From contig NZ_JAMXHT010000006.1 in NCBI RefSeq assembly GCF_023955655.1, positions 186,001-250,000 on the forward strand: 64,000 nt of DNA, given 5' to 3'. Positions 18,297 to 26,584 of the stretch are shown here, in pieces. The DNA is from Ralstonia soli (GTDB taxonomy: Bacteria; Pseudomonadota; Gammaproteobacteria; Burkholderiales; Burkholderiaceae). The notes below the pieces were generated by a model. That model worked only from the letters and a program-made list of their open reading frames with translations, did no database searches and had not been told where the DNA came from. Position 1 is the stretch's first letter. Each line of letters opens with the position of its first letter. A program made the position numbers and the translations under genes.

Positions 18297-19664
18297 CTAG
18301 GTCGATACCGACGCGTTGGAGGAGACTGCTGCATCACCCGAAGCACCCTGCTGCAGCCCGACTGTCCCCAGCAGCCGCACTTCGCGCTGGGGGTACGGGA
18401 TCTCGATGCCGGCTTCCTTGAAGCAGCGATAGATCGCGCGATTCAACTCCGACTGCACACCCAGCTTGCCGTTGTGCGGGTCGTTGATCCATACGCCCAG
18501 TTCGTACTCGATGCCGCTATCGGCAAACAAGACCATGAAGGCTGCCGGCGCCGGCTCGGTCAGCACACGCGGAATGCCCTCGGCACATTGCACCAGCAGT
18601 GCCAGTACGGTTTCCGGATCGGCGGCGTACGATGCCTGCACGCGCACCGCCACCCGCACTGTGCCGCGCTCGTTATGGTTCTGCACGGCCTGCGCGACCA
18701 TCAGCTCGTTCGGCACCAGCGTGTCTCCGTCGCCGTTGCGCACCACGGTGTAGCGCGTGCGGATCTGCGTGACGATGCCGGTGTAGGTGCTGACGGTGAT
18801 CTGATCGCCCAGCTTGAGCGAACGCTCGAGCAGGATGATGAAGCCCGACACATAGTTGCTGGCGATCTTCTGCAGGCCGAAGCCCAGGCCCACGCCCAGC
18901 GCGCCGCCGAATACCGACAGCACCGTCAGGTCGATCCCCACCAGCGACAGGCTCAGCAGCAGCGCCACCACCAGCAGTACCGCCTTGGTCACGCGCGAGA
19001 GCACCACCTTCAGGTTGGCATCCAGCGCCCTGGCGCGCGTGATGCGACTGTCCAGCCAGGAGCCAAACCACATCGCCACCAGCACGGTCAGCAGAATCCA
19101 CACCACGCCCATCAGCATGGCGGCCACGCTCACTTTCTGCTTGCCGCCCACTGAAAACCGGATGCCGTCCAGGTAATCCACCACATCACCCAGCACGCCC
19201 AGCACATACAGCACCATCGCCACCCACATCAGCGTGATGAGCACGCGCTGCACCAGCACCAGCATGCCGCGCAGTTCGCCGTTGGCCGACAGCACACGGC
19301 GCAGCACGTAGAACGCCAGGTAGAGCATCGTCAGCCCAAACAGCGGCACGACGGCCAGACGGAACATGCTGACAGGCATGACGCCCACCAGCGCGTAACG
19401 CGCCCCCAGCACCAGCAGCCAGCCGATCAGCGGGAACACCGCCCGCTCAAGGCTCGACCAGGCAAAGCGCAGCGCAAAGGTGTCGTTCACGTGGGCGGCG
19501 TGCAGGCGCCGCGAGATCGGCCGTGCAATCAGCCATGCTGCGGCCAGCACCAGCACGAGCACGCCGAGCTGCCAGATGAAACGCGGCCCGCCCAGATCAG
19601 AGACGATGTCGCCGAGCATATGGCCCAGCGCGATGTGGTTCAGGTTCAGCGGCAATCCGTTCAT
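18297..19664 (-). CDS. MscS-family mechanosensitive channel
   Basis: The 455-residue protein has about six membrane segments. The MscS pore helix and beta domain follow (VFGGALGVGLGFGLQKIASNY, then RSLKLGDQITV and RTRYTVVRNGDGDTLVPN), with the alpha/beta vestibule at the C-terminus. It should release solutes during hypo-osmotic shock from the inner membrane. It is larger than E. coli MscS because of extra N-terminal helices. The last about 15 residues are Ser/Ala-rich and look disordered. Confidence 0.9.
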   Translation of the reverse strand: MNGLPLNLNHIALGHMLGDIVSDLGGPRFIWQLGVLVLVLAAAWLIARPISRRLHAAHVNDTFALRFAWSSLERAVFPLIGWLLVLGARYALVGVMPVSMFRLAVVPLFGLTMLYLAFYVLRRVLSANGELRGMLVLVQRVLITLMWVAMVLYVLGVLGDVVDYLDGIRFSVGGKQKVSVAAMLMGVVWILLTVLVAMWFGSWLDSRITRARALDANLKVVLSRVTKAVLLVVALLLSLSLVGIDLTVLSVFGGALGVGLGFGLQKIASNYVSGFIILLERSLKLGDQITVSTYTGIVTQIRTRYTVVRNGDGDTLVPNELMVAQAVQNHNERGTVRVAVRVQASYAADPETVLALLVQCAEGIPRVLTEPAPAAFMVLFADSGIEYELGVWINDPHNGKLGVQSELNRAIYRCFKEAGIEIPYPQREVRLLGTVGLQQGASGDAAVSSNASVST

Positions 19665-19689
19665 TGGAGCGACCGGTTATTGCGCACCC

Positions 19690-20256
19690 TCATTGGGCAC
19701 GATACGGCAGCGCGTCAGCCACATGCTTCTGCCAGTTGGCGGCGTAGCGCTGGGCGAGGTCGGCATCGCCACGCACGATCAGCACGTTTTCGGCGTTGCC
19801 GCGCTGCGCGGTCTGCGTGAAGTTGAAGCTGCCGGTCACCAGCACCGGTCGCGCACCGCGCGCGTCGATCACGATGACTTTGTTGTGCGCGTTCTTGTAA
19901 CGCACCTCCAGCCAGACGGGGATGCCCGCATTGGCAACCTCGGGGACACGGCTGCCGCCGGAGCGTGTCATCTGCTCCCGATCCGCCAGCACGCGAACGT
20001 CGACACCACGCTGATGCGCCGCCAGCAGCGCACGCACGATGGCCTTGTTCGACAGCAGATACGCCTGCACCAGCACCTGCTCGCGCGCCTGATCGATGGC
20101 ATCGGCGAGCAGCCCTTCGATATCGTCGTCGGGCGTGAAAGCCGCCTGGACCGTGCCCTTGGCCGGCAACACCGGCGGCGTGCTGCGCGCCAGTGCAATT
20201 CCGCCTGCAGAACACGCCAGCCAGACGGCAAGCGCCACCCCTAAGCGACGCGCCAT
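19690..20256 (-). CDS. Small exported phospholipase D-like protein (Nuc-type)
   Basis: The 188-residue protein has a signal peptide (MARRLGVALAVWLACSAGG) and a single HKD motif (HNKVIVIDARG, then VTGSFNFTQTAQRGNAEN). One HKD copy means it must dimerise, as in the Nuc endonuclease. It is probably a periplasmic nuclease or phosphodiesterase. Its ATG overlaps the methyltransferase stop (TGATG), and a GTG one codon upstream is an alternative start. It ends 25 bases before the mscS start. Confidence 0.8.
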   Translation of the reverse strand: MARRLGVALAVWLACSAGGIALARSTPPVLPAKGTVQAAFTPDDDIEGLLADAIDQAREQVLVQAYLLSNKAIVRALLAAHQRGVDVRVLADREQMTRSGGSRVPEVANAGIPVWLEVRYKNAHNKVIVIDARGARPVLVTGSFNFTQTAQRGNAENVLIVRGDADLAQRYAANWQKHVADALPYRAQ

Positions 20257-21650
20257 CACGCGCGGCGCTCCAGCACGGCAGCGAAGAAGCCGTCGGTCTG
20301 GTGCGTGTGCGGATACAGCTCGAGGTAGGGGCCCATCTCCAGCTCGATCTTCTGCGCGGCGAGCACCTCGCCAGCGGGCACGAGCACGAAGTCTTCATGC
20401 GCGGCCAGGAACTGCTCGACCACCTGCTGGTTCTCGCGCGCCAGCACGCTGCACGTTGCGTAGACGAGGCGGCCACCCGGCTTCAACAGCCGCGCCGCCG
20501 ACGTCAGGATCGACAACTGCTTGGCCGACATTTCCTCCACGGCCTGGGCGGATTGACGCCACTTCAGATCGGGATTGCGGCGCAATGTGCCCAGCCCGCT
20601 GCACGGCGCATCGACCAGCACCCGGTCGATCTTGCCAGCCAGGCGCTTGACCTTGGCGTCGTGTTCGCTGTCGATGCGGCCCGGATGCACATTCGACAGG
20701 CCGCTGCGCGCCAGGCGCGGGCCCAGGTTCGACAGACGCTTCTCCGATACATCAAAGGCGTACAGGCGCCCCGTGGAGCGCATCGCCGCACCGATCGCCA
20801 GCGTCTTGCCGCCCGCGCCGGCGCAGAAATCGACCACCATCTCGCCGCGCTTGGGCGCCAGAAGCTGGCACAGCAACTGGCTGCCCTCGTCCTGCACCTC
20901 GACCGTGCCGTTGGTGAAGATGTCGAGCTTGTTCAGCGCCGGCTTGCCTGCCAGGCGGATGCCGACCGGCGACAGCGGCGCGGCAGCACCCTCGATGCCG
21001 GCTTCGGCCAGCGTGACCAGCACGGCTTCGCGCTCGCCCTTGAGCGTGTTGACACGCAAGTCCAGCGGCGCGGGGGTCAGCCAAGCCTGCGCCAGGGCTT
21101 CGGTAAATTCGGCGCCGTGCTGGGCGACCAGCGCATCAAATAGCCAGTCCGGCAGGTTGGCGCGCACGCGCGCGGCCAGGGCGGCGCGGTCGCGGTTTTC
21201 CCAGCGGTCCAGCCATTCGGCTTCAGCCGGATTCAGGAACGGAGCGATGGCCTCGCGGCCGGCGGTCTGCAGCAGACCAAGCAACACCAGGCGGCGGCGC
21301 GCCGGGCCGGTGCCGCTCTCGGCAAACTGGCCGAATTCGACCTTGCGACGCAGCACCGCAAACGCCGCCTCGGCGATGATGCCGCGCTCGCGGTGGCCGA
21401 GTTCGTGATGTTCACGGAAGTACTGGCTGACCACCATGTCGGCCGGCGCCGCAAAGTGCAGCAGGCGGGCGAGCACCTTGTCCAGGTGTTCCAGGTGGCT
21501 GCCGTGCACGCCCGTGCGCGGACGCGGCGCACTGCGCTGCTGAGGCTTGCCCTGGGGCGCCCGGTACCAGCCGCCGCCACCCGAGCCCGAGCGCTTGTTG
21601 CTCGGCCCACCGTTTCCGTTACCGCGCGAACGCTGGCGATCCTGGCTCAT
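20256..21650 (-). CDS. RsmB/NOP-family RNA (cytosine-5) methyltransferase
   Basis: The 464-residue protein has a NusB-like helical domain in the first half and a SAM-dependent methyltransferase domain in the second. Visible motifs are VDFCAGAGGKTLA (SAM), DAPCSGLGTLRRNPDLKW (motif IV cysteine) and YATCSVLARENQQVV (catalytic motif VI cysteine). It should methylate cytosine in rRNA; the exact site is not certain because the classical rsmB usually lies beside fmt and def. Residues 1-45 are a Gly/Arg/Ser-rich basic tail not needed for the fold. It overlaps purN by ATGA. Confidence 0.85.
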   Translation of the reverse strand: MSQDRQRSRGNGNGGPSNKRSGSGGGGWYRAPQGKPQQRSAPRPRTGVHGSHLEHLDKVLARLLHFAAPADMVVSQYFREHHELGHRERGIIAEAAFAVLRRKVEFGQFAESGTGPARRRLVLLGLLQTAGREAIAPFLNPAEAEWLDRWENRDRAALAARVRANLPDWLFDALVAQHGAEFTEALAQAWLTPAPLDLRVNTLKGEREAVLVTLAEAGIEGAAAPLSPVGIRLAGKPALNKLDIFTNGTVEVQDEGSQLLCQLLAPKRGEMVVDFCAGAGGKTLAIGAAMRSTGRLYAFDVSEKRLSNLGPRLARSGLSNVHPGRIDSEHDAKVKRLAGKIDRVLVDAPCSGLGTLRRNPDLKWRQSAQAVEEMSAKQLSILTSAARLLKPGGRLVYATCSVLARENQQVVEQFLAAHEDFVLVPAGEVLAAQKIELEMGPYLELYPHTHQTDGFFAAVLERRA

Positions 21651-22297
21651 GCTGCCTCCCCGGCGCTCACGCCAATGACAAGCTGTGACACATCCGGCGA
21701 GACGCGCACAACACCGTTTTCAATCGACAACCGCCCTTCCACGAACCAGCGCACGGCACGCGGATAGATCACATGTTCCTGCGTCAGCAGCCGAGCGGCC
21801 AGCGAATCGGGGGTGTCGCCCTGACGCACCTCGATAATGGCCTGCAGCACGATCGGGCCATGATCCAGGTCGGCCGTGACGAAATGCACCGTCGCGCCAT
21901 GCACCTTCACACCCATGGCCAGCGCGGCCTGGTGCGTGTGCAGGCCGGGGAAGCACGGCAGCAGCGACGGGTGGATGTTCAGCATGCGCCCTGCGTAGTG
22001 CGTCACAAAGCCAGGCGTCAGGATGCGCATGAAGCCCGCCAGAACCACGAGGTCGGGCGAAAAGCCGTCGATGACCTGCGCCAGGGCGGCGTCAAAGCTG
22101 TCGCGATCGGGGAAGGCCTTGTGGTCCACCACGGCCGTGGCAATGCCGTGCGACGCGGCAAATTTAAGTCCAGCGGCATCTGGCCGATTAGAAATGACGG
22201 CGGCGATACGACCCGACCAACCTTCGGCCTGACAGGCGCGGACGATGGCTTCCATGTTGGAGCCCCGCCCGGAAATGAGAATGACGATGTTTTTCAT
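21647..22297 (-). CDS. purN: Phosphoribosylglycinamide formyltransferase
   Basis: The 216-residue protein has the PurN fold and active site: ILISGRGSNMEA for GAR phosphate, NIHPSLLPCFPGLHTHQAAL with the catalytic Asn and His, and VTADLDHGPI with the catalytic Asp. It transfers a formyl group from 10-formyl-THF to GAR in purine synthesis. It is first in a tightly overlapped unit with the methyltransferase and the PLD-like gene. Confidence 0.95.
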   Translation of the reverse strand: MKNIVILISGRGSNMEAIVRACQAEGWSGRIAAVISNRPDAAGLKFAASHGIATAVVDHKAFPDRDSFDAALAQVIDGFSPDLVVLAGFMRILTPGFVTHYAGRMLNIHPSLLPCFPGLHTHQAALAMGVKVHGATVHFVTADLDHGPIVLQAIIEVRQGDTPDSLAARLLTQEHVIYPRAVRWFVEGRLSIENGVVRVSPDVSQLVIGVSAGEAA

Positions 22298-22699
22298 CGC
22301 GGCATTTTATCAAGTGCGCCGCAGTCCCCCGAGAAAATCCGGTACGGCAGCTGCGCGGCCAAGCCGGGGGCCCTTTTGCGACCTCCGTGGCATTTTGCCG
22401 ACGCGCGTGAGCAAAAACCCTGCCGCGAGAGAGAAACGAAGGGGCAACCGTTGGCGTGCCTTGGCGCGCTCTGATAATCTCAGCGCCATAATTGTCCGCG
22501 CGCCCGGGGGGTCGGGTGTGCTGCCAGTGGTGACCCGGTGCGCATTTCGCCTTGGTCATCCTGCGCCGCAACATCGTGCGGGCGATAACCGTGACGGTCG
22601 GTCGGCACAGGGTCACGAGCCCAGCCAGACGGCCATCGCCCGCGCCGGGTCGACACGCGTACAACAACAAGAGGGCACTGCCCTCACCGGGGAATAAGA
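22298..22699. other. Divergent control region between purN and the response regulator
   Basis: No gene is seen. A possible plus-strand promoter is TTGGCG (22451-22456), 16 bases, GATAAT (22473-22478). The -10 lies inside an imperfect dyad, GGCGCGCTCTGA-TAATC-TCAGCGCC. The leader to the regulator ATG would be about 215 bases. Confidence 0.3.
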
Positions 22700-23365
22700 A
22701 TGACGAGCTCGCTGCGTAGCCTGCTGGTGGTCGACGACCACCCTCTCGCCTTGTCCGGCACGACCACGTTTCTTGCACATGCATTGCCTGAAGTCCAGGT
22801 GCACGCGGCCATCGGCCGCCGCCAGGCGCTGGCACTGGTGGAAGAAGGCGTGCGCCCGGATGTCGTGCTGCTGGATGTGTGGCTCTCCGACTGCACCGGC
22901 TTCGATGCCATGCGCGAACTGCGCGGCCGGCTGCCGGAAGCCCGCTTTGCCTTCATGTCGGCCGAAAACACTCCGGAAATCGTCGCCAAGGCGCAGGCGC
23001 TCGGCGCCATCGGCTTCATCGGCAAGCACGCCGACGCGCATGCGTTCTCCAAGGCGGTGGCGGGCATCTTCGGCGGGGATTCGTCGTTCCCTTCGGAAGA
23101 CGACATGGGCGGCACCAACGGCAAGGGCGGTGCATCGCACGGCATCCCCATCACGCCGGCCGAGCTGGGCCTGACGCCGCGTCAGGGCTCGGTGCTGGCG
23201 CTGCTGCTCGAGGGCTTGCCGAACAAGTCCATCGCACGCCAACTGGGCCTGACGGAAAACACCGTCAAGGAACATGTCTCGGCGATTCTGCAGCGGCTGG
23301 GCGTGCGCACGCGCATCCAGATCATTTCGCGCATGGAGCGCTTCCGTCTGACGGGCGCAGCCTGA
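22700..23365 (+). CDS. NarL/FixJ-type response regulator
   Basis: The 221-residue protein has a receiver domain with acidic pair D12/D13, phospho-acceptor D59 in VVLLDVWLSD and lysine in FIGKHAD. An unusually Gly/Ser-rich linker follows (about 130-150), then a LuxR-type helix-turn-helix (LTPRQGSVLALLLEGLPNKSIARQ, LTENTVKEHVSAIL). It should bind DNA when phosphorylated. It is tail to tail with the hybrid kinase, which is its likely partner. GGGGAATAAG precedes the ATG. Confidence 0.88.
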   Translation: MTSSLRSLLVVDDHPLALSGTTTFLAHALPEVQVHAAIGRRQALALVEEGVRPDVVLLDVWLSDCTGFDAMRELRGRLPEARFAFMSAENTPEIVAKAQALGAIGFIGKHADAHAFSKAVAGIFGGDSSFPSEDDMGGTNGKGGASHGIPITPAELGLTPRQGSVLALLLEGLPNKSIARQLGLTENTVKEHVSAILQRLGVRTRIQIISRMERFRLTGAA

Positions 23366-23413
23366 TCTGGGCACTTCCGGCGCCGCGATCGACGGCGCCG
23401 CGTCACCCTTTCC

Positions 23414-25246
23414 TCAGTAAGCGACCTGCGGTTCAGCCGTACGGCCGCGCAGCCAGCGCTTGAGCAACACGCGCAGCATGTTCGGATCCATCGGCTTGGC
23501 CAGCAGCAGGTAGCCGGCCTCCTCGGCACGCGCCAGGGCGGCGGAGTTGCGATCGCCGGTCAGCAGCACGGCATGGGCATCGGGGTGACTGACCTGCCAA
23601 CGTTCGAGCAGTTGCAGGCCGTCTTCCTCGCCGGGCAGGCGCAGGTCGCAGAAGATGATCTGCGGGCGGATTCCACGCGACAGCAGGTGCTCGGCCGCGC
23701 GGCCATCGGCGGCGCTGTGGACTTCCACACCCCACGCTTCCAGCAGCGCATGCCAGGCCTTGCGGATCTGCGGATCATCGTCCACCACTAGCACCACGCC
23801 CGAGAAGCGCGGCTGCTCCAGCACGGCACGCTTCTGCTCGGCGCGCGGTTGCGTGGCCAGCGGCGCGCGGACTTCGGCGGGCACCGGCCGCAGCGCCATC
23901 CAGAACATCGAGCCGCGCCCCGGCACCGAGCGCACGCCGAACGTGCCGCGCAGCAGACGCACGCATTCCTTGTAGATCGACAGGCCCAGGCCCAGGCCCT
24001 GGCTCGGGTCGCGCTCGGGGTTTTCGACCTGGTAGTACGTCGAGAAGATGTCTTTCTGGTGTTCCGGCGCGATGCCAATGCCGGTGTCCCACACCTCAAT
24101 GCGCAGGTGCTTCTGCCGTACGCGCAGCGCCACCATCACGCCGCCGCGCTCGGTATAGCGCAGCGCGTTCTGCAGCAGGTTGAACAGCGCGCGCCGCAGC
24201 AGCACCGGCTCGGCCATGCCATACACCGGCAGCGGCGGAATGCGCTGGGCAAGCGTCAGCCCCTTGGCGCGCGCATCGGGCATGAACTGCTGGATCACCT
24301 CGGTGATGACCTCTCCCAGGTCCACTGGCTCCAGCGTCGGGGAGGTCTTACGGCTTTCCAGCTTGGACAGGTCGAGCAGCGAGCGGAACAGCAGATCGAT
24401 GGTGGCCGCGCCCGAAGCCAGTTGCTCCACCAGCGGCGCCAGCGCTTCGGACTGGTTGCGCGCCCGCAGCGCCTCTACCAGCAGCACGATCGCATGCACC
24501 GGCTGGCGCAGGTCGTGGCTGGCCGCCGCCAGGAAACGCGATTTTTCCTCCGACGCCGACAGCGCTCGCTGCTTCTCATCCTGATACCGGCGCGCCAGCT
24601 GGCGGCTCTCGTTCTCCAGTTGGATTTCGCGCACCAGCGTGTTGTGGATGTTCACCGCGTGCCGCGTCAGCAGCGCCGCAAAGAACAGCAACACGCCGCG
24701 CAGGTACAGCCCGTGCCCCGGAAACGCCTGCTCGGCCAGCACGAAATGCGGCGCCAGGATGCCCGTCCCCAGGATCAGCAGGCTGGACGGCACCGGCGCC
24801 TGCGACAGCACCGCCGCCGCCGCCACGCCCATGATGACGATCATCAGGAGGCTGCTGAACTCCAGCGACGGCGACATCAGATACAACCCCGCCGAGCACC
24901 CCCACGCCACCCCGCCCACGGCCGACATGATGTGCATGCCCGTCCACCACTTGCGGGTGTGCGCGGCCAGCGTCATGCGGGTCAGGTCGTAGCGGTAGCC
25001 AAAATAGAACCGCAGGCCCGACGCTGTCAGGCACAGCATGATCAGGCACCAGCCCAGCAGCGCCGGGCGGTTAGGTGCATCCCAGAACGCAGCCACGGTC
25101 AGGGCCGGCAGCACGACCGAGGCAGCGATCCCCATGGGCGCCCCGCGATGCACGGCGGCAAGCAGTTTGGCTTTGGCGTCCAGTTCGAGCGGCGCACGGC
25201 TGGCCAGCCCGAATTTGGCGAAGAAAAGGCGCAACGTGGCGTTCAA
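23414..25246 (-). CDS. Hybrid sensor histidine kinase with C-terminal receiver
   Basis: The protein has about 610 residues. Five to six N-terminal membrane segments (about 36-195) are followed by a coiled coil, a HisKA domain with H244 in AASHDLRQPVHA, an HATPase domain (LLQNALRYTERGG, WDTGIGIAPEHQ, GLGLGLSIYKECV) and a receiver domain (VVDDDPQ, IIFCDLRLPGEED). The membrane input domain resembles quorum- or redox-type sensors only loosely, so the signal is unknown. The start is unclear: the first codon is TTG at 25246 without a ribosome site. Confidence 0.85.
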   Translation of the reverse strand: MNATLRLFFAKFGLASRAPLELDAKAKLLAAVHRGAPMGIAASVVLPALTVAAFWDAPNRPALLGWCLIMLCLTASGLRFYFGYRYDLTRMTLAAHTRKWWTGMHIMSAVGGVAWGCSAGLYLMSPSLEFSSLLMIVIMGVAAAAVLSQAPVPSSLLILGTGILAPHFVLAEQAFPGHGLYLRGVLLFFAALLTRHAVNIHNTLVREIQLENESRQLARRYQDEKQRALSASEEKSRFLAAASHDLRQPVHAIVLLVEALRARNQSEALAPLVEQLASGAATIDLLFRSLLDLSKLESRKTSPTLEPVDLGEVITEVIQQFMPDARAKGLTLAQRIPPLPVYGMAEPVLLRRALFNLLQNALRYTERGGVMVALRVRQKHLRIEVWDTGIGIAPEHQKDIFSTYYQVENPERDPSQGLGLGLSIYKECVRLLRGTFGVRSVPGRGSMFWMALRPVPAEVRAPLATQPRAEQKRAVLEQPRFSGVVLVVDDDPQIRKAWHALLEAWGVEVHSAADGRAAEHLLSRGIRPQIIFCDLRLPGEEDGLQLLERWQVSHPDAHAVLLTGDRNSAALARAEEAGYLLLAKPMDPNMLRVLLKRWLRGRTAEPQVAY

Positions 25247-25386
25247 GGGAAAGCGGGAAAAGACATCGGAGATCGGCGGATATCGGATTGTGCCGCAAGC
25301 CCGTCACAATCGGACACACCCTTCGGACGATTGTGCAACACGGTGGGGGCCGCGCTTGCACATGCGGGCGCTGGGACAATCCCTTA

Positions 25387-25392
25387 TATAAT
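25387..25392 (+). promoter_or_regulatory. Possible -10 box for ribF-ileS-lspA
   Basis: A consensus TATAAT (25387-25392) lies 80 bases before the ribF start, but no convincing -35 was found at 15-19 bases. It is listed as a weak candidate. Confidence 0.3.
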
Positions 25393-25471
25393 GTGCGTTT
25401 TGCTGGATTTTGGCCGGCTGTCACGCCAATCCGGGTCCAAACCCCCCTTTCCTCGACCACCGACGCCTCTC

Positions 25472-26470
25472 GTGAAAGTCTTTCGCGGCCTGCCCAACGC
25501 CGAAAGTCGCGCCCCCTGTGCGCTGACCATCGGCAATTTCGACGGCGTGCACCGCGGCCACCAGTCTCTGCTGGCCCGTGCGCGGGCGGCCGCCGACGCA
25601 CGCGGGCTGCCGCTCACGGTCATGACGTTCGAGCCGCATCCGCGCGAGTTCTTCATGCCGGATCGCGCCCCTACCCGCATCGCGCTGTTGCGCGACAAGC
25701 TGGAAAGCCTGCGCCGCCAGGGCGTGGACCGCGTGGTCGTGGAGCACTTCAACGCGCACTTCGCCGGGCAGACGCCCGACGAGTTCGTGCGCAACGTGCT
25801 GGTCGAAGGCCTGCACACACGCTGGCTGCTGGTGGGCGATGACTTCCGCTTCGGCGCCAAGCGCGCGGGCGACTTTACCTATCTGCAGGCCGCTGGTGCG
25901 CAATTCGGCTTTGAAGTCGAGCAGATGGGCTCGGTGTCGGAATCCGGCATCCGCATCTCCAGCTCGGCCGTGCGCGAGGCGCTTGGTGCCGGTGACCTGG
26001 AACACGCGCGCCGGCTGCTCGGCCACGGTTACGCCATCAGCGGGCATGTGGTGCACGGGCAGAAGCTCGGCCGCTCGCTGGGCTTCCCGACGCTGAACCT
26101 GCGCATCTCGCATCGCAAGCCGGCGGTGTCGGGCATCTTCGTCGTGCAGGTGCATGGGCTGGCCGAAAAGCCGCTGCCCGCCGTGGCCAGCATCGGCGTG
26201 CGCCCGACCGTGGACGACTCCGGCCGCGTGCTGCTGGAAGTGCATATCTTCGATTACCACGCCAGCGTCTACGGCAAGCTGGTCCGCGTCGAATTCATGA
26301 AGAAGCTGCGCGACGAGGCCCGCTTCGATTCGCTCGATGCGCTCAAAGACGCCATCGCGCAGGACTGCGTGGACGCGCGCAACTTCTTCGGTTTGCCGAT
26401 TCCTCCGGCCGGCGAATCGCCCGCGCTGCGGCGAGACTTCGCCACCTCCGCGACCGACCGAATTCAGTAG
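25472..26470 (+). CDS. ribF: Bifunctional riboflavin kinase/FAD synthetase
   Basis: The 332-residue protein has an N-terminal FMN adenylyltransferase domain (TIGNFDGVHRGHQSLL, then SSSAVREAL). The C-terminal riboflavin kinase domain holds GRSLGFPTLNL, the threonine/asparagine metal site and GVRPTVDDSGRVLLEVHIFDY. It converts riboflavin to FMN and FAD. The start is GTG at 25472, which gives the usual MKVFRGLP beginning; the next in-frame ATG would cut the nucleotide site. It precedes ileS and lspA, a common proteobacterial order. Confidence 0.93.
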   Translation: MKVFRGLPNAESRAPCALTIGNFDGVHRGHQSLLARARAAADARGLPLTVMTFEPHPREFFMPDRAPTRIALLRDKLESLRRQGVDRVVVEHFNAHFAGQTPDEFVRNVLVEGLHTRWLLVGDDFRFGAKRAGDFTYLQAAGAQFGFEVEQMGSVSESGIRISSSAVREALGAGDLEHARRLLGHGYAISGHVVHGQKLGRSLGFPTLNLRISHRKPAVSGIFVVQVHGLAEKPLPAVASIGVRPTVDDSGRVLLEVHIFDYHASVYGKLVRVEFMKKLRDEARFDSLDALKDAIAQDCVDARNFFGLPIPPAGESPALRRDFATSATDRIQ

Positions 26471-26584
26471 GCGGCTGACGCACTCGCCGCCCGAAAGCCA
26501 CGCCGCGCACGCGCCCTGCACTCGACTTCGTGAGTCAGTGCGCTGCATCGATCCGAATTGCCCGAATCTGCCTCACATCACATC

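Noticed and set aside
23849-25471. Extension of ribF to a 873-residue protein
   Set aside because: The added part lies opposite the kinase gene and is Arg/Gln/His-rich. The standard RibF start is the GTG at 25472.
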